A stretch of 7,038 bases of DNA, from positions 1 through 7,038 of the forward strand of contig MHDQ01000234.1 in assembly GCA_001803565.1 (NCBI GenBank), in the 5' to 3' direction. The notes under the pieces were generated by a model. The model was given only the letters and a program-made list of their open reading frames with translations, searched no databases and had not been told where the DNA came from. Of the stretch, positions 6,970 through 7,038 are shown piece by piece (position 1 is the stretch's first letter; every line of letters starts with the position of its first letter). This DNA is from Nitrospinae bacterium RIFCSPLOWO2_12_FULL_45_22. GTDB lineage: Bacteria > 2-12-FULL-45-22. Made by a program: the position numbers and the translations under genes.

Positions 6970-7038
6970 ATGTCAAAGGAAAGGGAGACAAGGCCGGTTG
7001 AGGATATCTTCGATAAATATATTAGCCCGGCGAAGATG
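6970..7038 (+). CDS. Start of an unidentified gene, cut by the window end
   Basis: An ATG at 6970 is preceded by GGAGG (6958-6962) with a 7-nt gap, and the frame stays open for 23 codons to the window edge. The peptide begins MSKERETRPVEDIFDKY and continues ISPAKM. The charged start and the FDKYISPAKM stretch faintly recall the N-terminal segment of class III (PLP-dependent) aminotransferases, but 23 residues are far too few to assign a family. It follows the radical SAM gene in the same direction and may belong to the same transcription unit. Confidence 0.7.
   Translation, partial: MSKERETRPVEDIFDKYISPAKM

Noticed and set aside
1-7038. CRISPR array, tRNA, rRNA or insertion sequence
   Set aside because: No regularly spaced direct repeats, no tRNA cloverleaf, no rRNA-like sequence and no transposase motif were seen.

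Overview
This window looks like part of a chromosome from a strictly anaerobic bacterium. It carries an oxygen-sensitive 2-oxoacid:ferredoxin oxidoreductase, a class III CoA-transferase, a crotonase and a radical SAM/SPASM enzyme. Most starts have strong purine-rich ribosome binding sites (GGGAGGT, AAGGAGG, GAGGAGGT). Together this would fit a clostridial (Bacillota) or similar syntrophic or fermentative lineage, but the sequence alone does not fix the taxon.

Two transcription units diverge from the 235-bp spacer at 5504-5738. Leftward (minus strand), in transcription order, lie: a gamma subunit of a 2-oxoacid:ferredoxin oxidoreductase (5503 to 5033); a single-chain alpha+beta protein of the same enzyme (5024 to 3054); a broken enoyl-CoA hydratase/isomerase gene (2959 to 2460); and a 791-residue tandem class III CoA-transferase (2435 to 60). 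Rightward lie a 360-residue radical SAM/SPASM protein (5739 to 6821), a palindrome-rich spacer, and the first 23 codons of an unidentified gene (6970 to the window end). The divergent spacer holds two back-to-back sigma-A-type promoter candidates whose -10 regions share the same 10-bp sequence in inverted orientation.

By inference, the leftward genes form a carboxylic-acid catabolism module. The CoA-transferase would activate an acid as its CoA thioester, the crotonase would hydrate or isomerise an enoyl-CoA, and the ferredoxin-dependent complex would oxidatively decarboxylate a 2-oxoacid to an acyl-CoA, or run in reverse. The actual substrates cannot be read from the sequence.

The most notable observation is that two places in this module look like deletion scars. 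The crotonase has a well-expressed-looking start codon and 16 plausible N-terminal codons, then jumps into a different frame in the middle of the family, at the NGLAFGGGCE active-site block. The gamma subunit stops short and runs directly into an alpha subunit that lacks its N-terminus, including the substrate-binding YPITP motif, and no delta (ferredoxin-type) subunit is present. Either the module is decaying in the organism or the assembly has dropped sequence; read mapping would decide. A second notable feature is that the CoA-transferase has its catalytic aspartate only in the second half, with histidine at the equivalent place in the first half.
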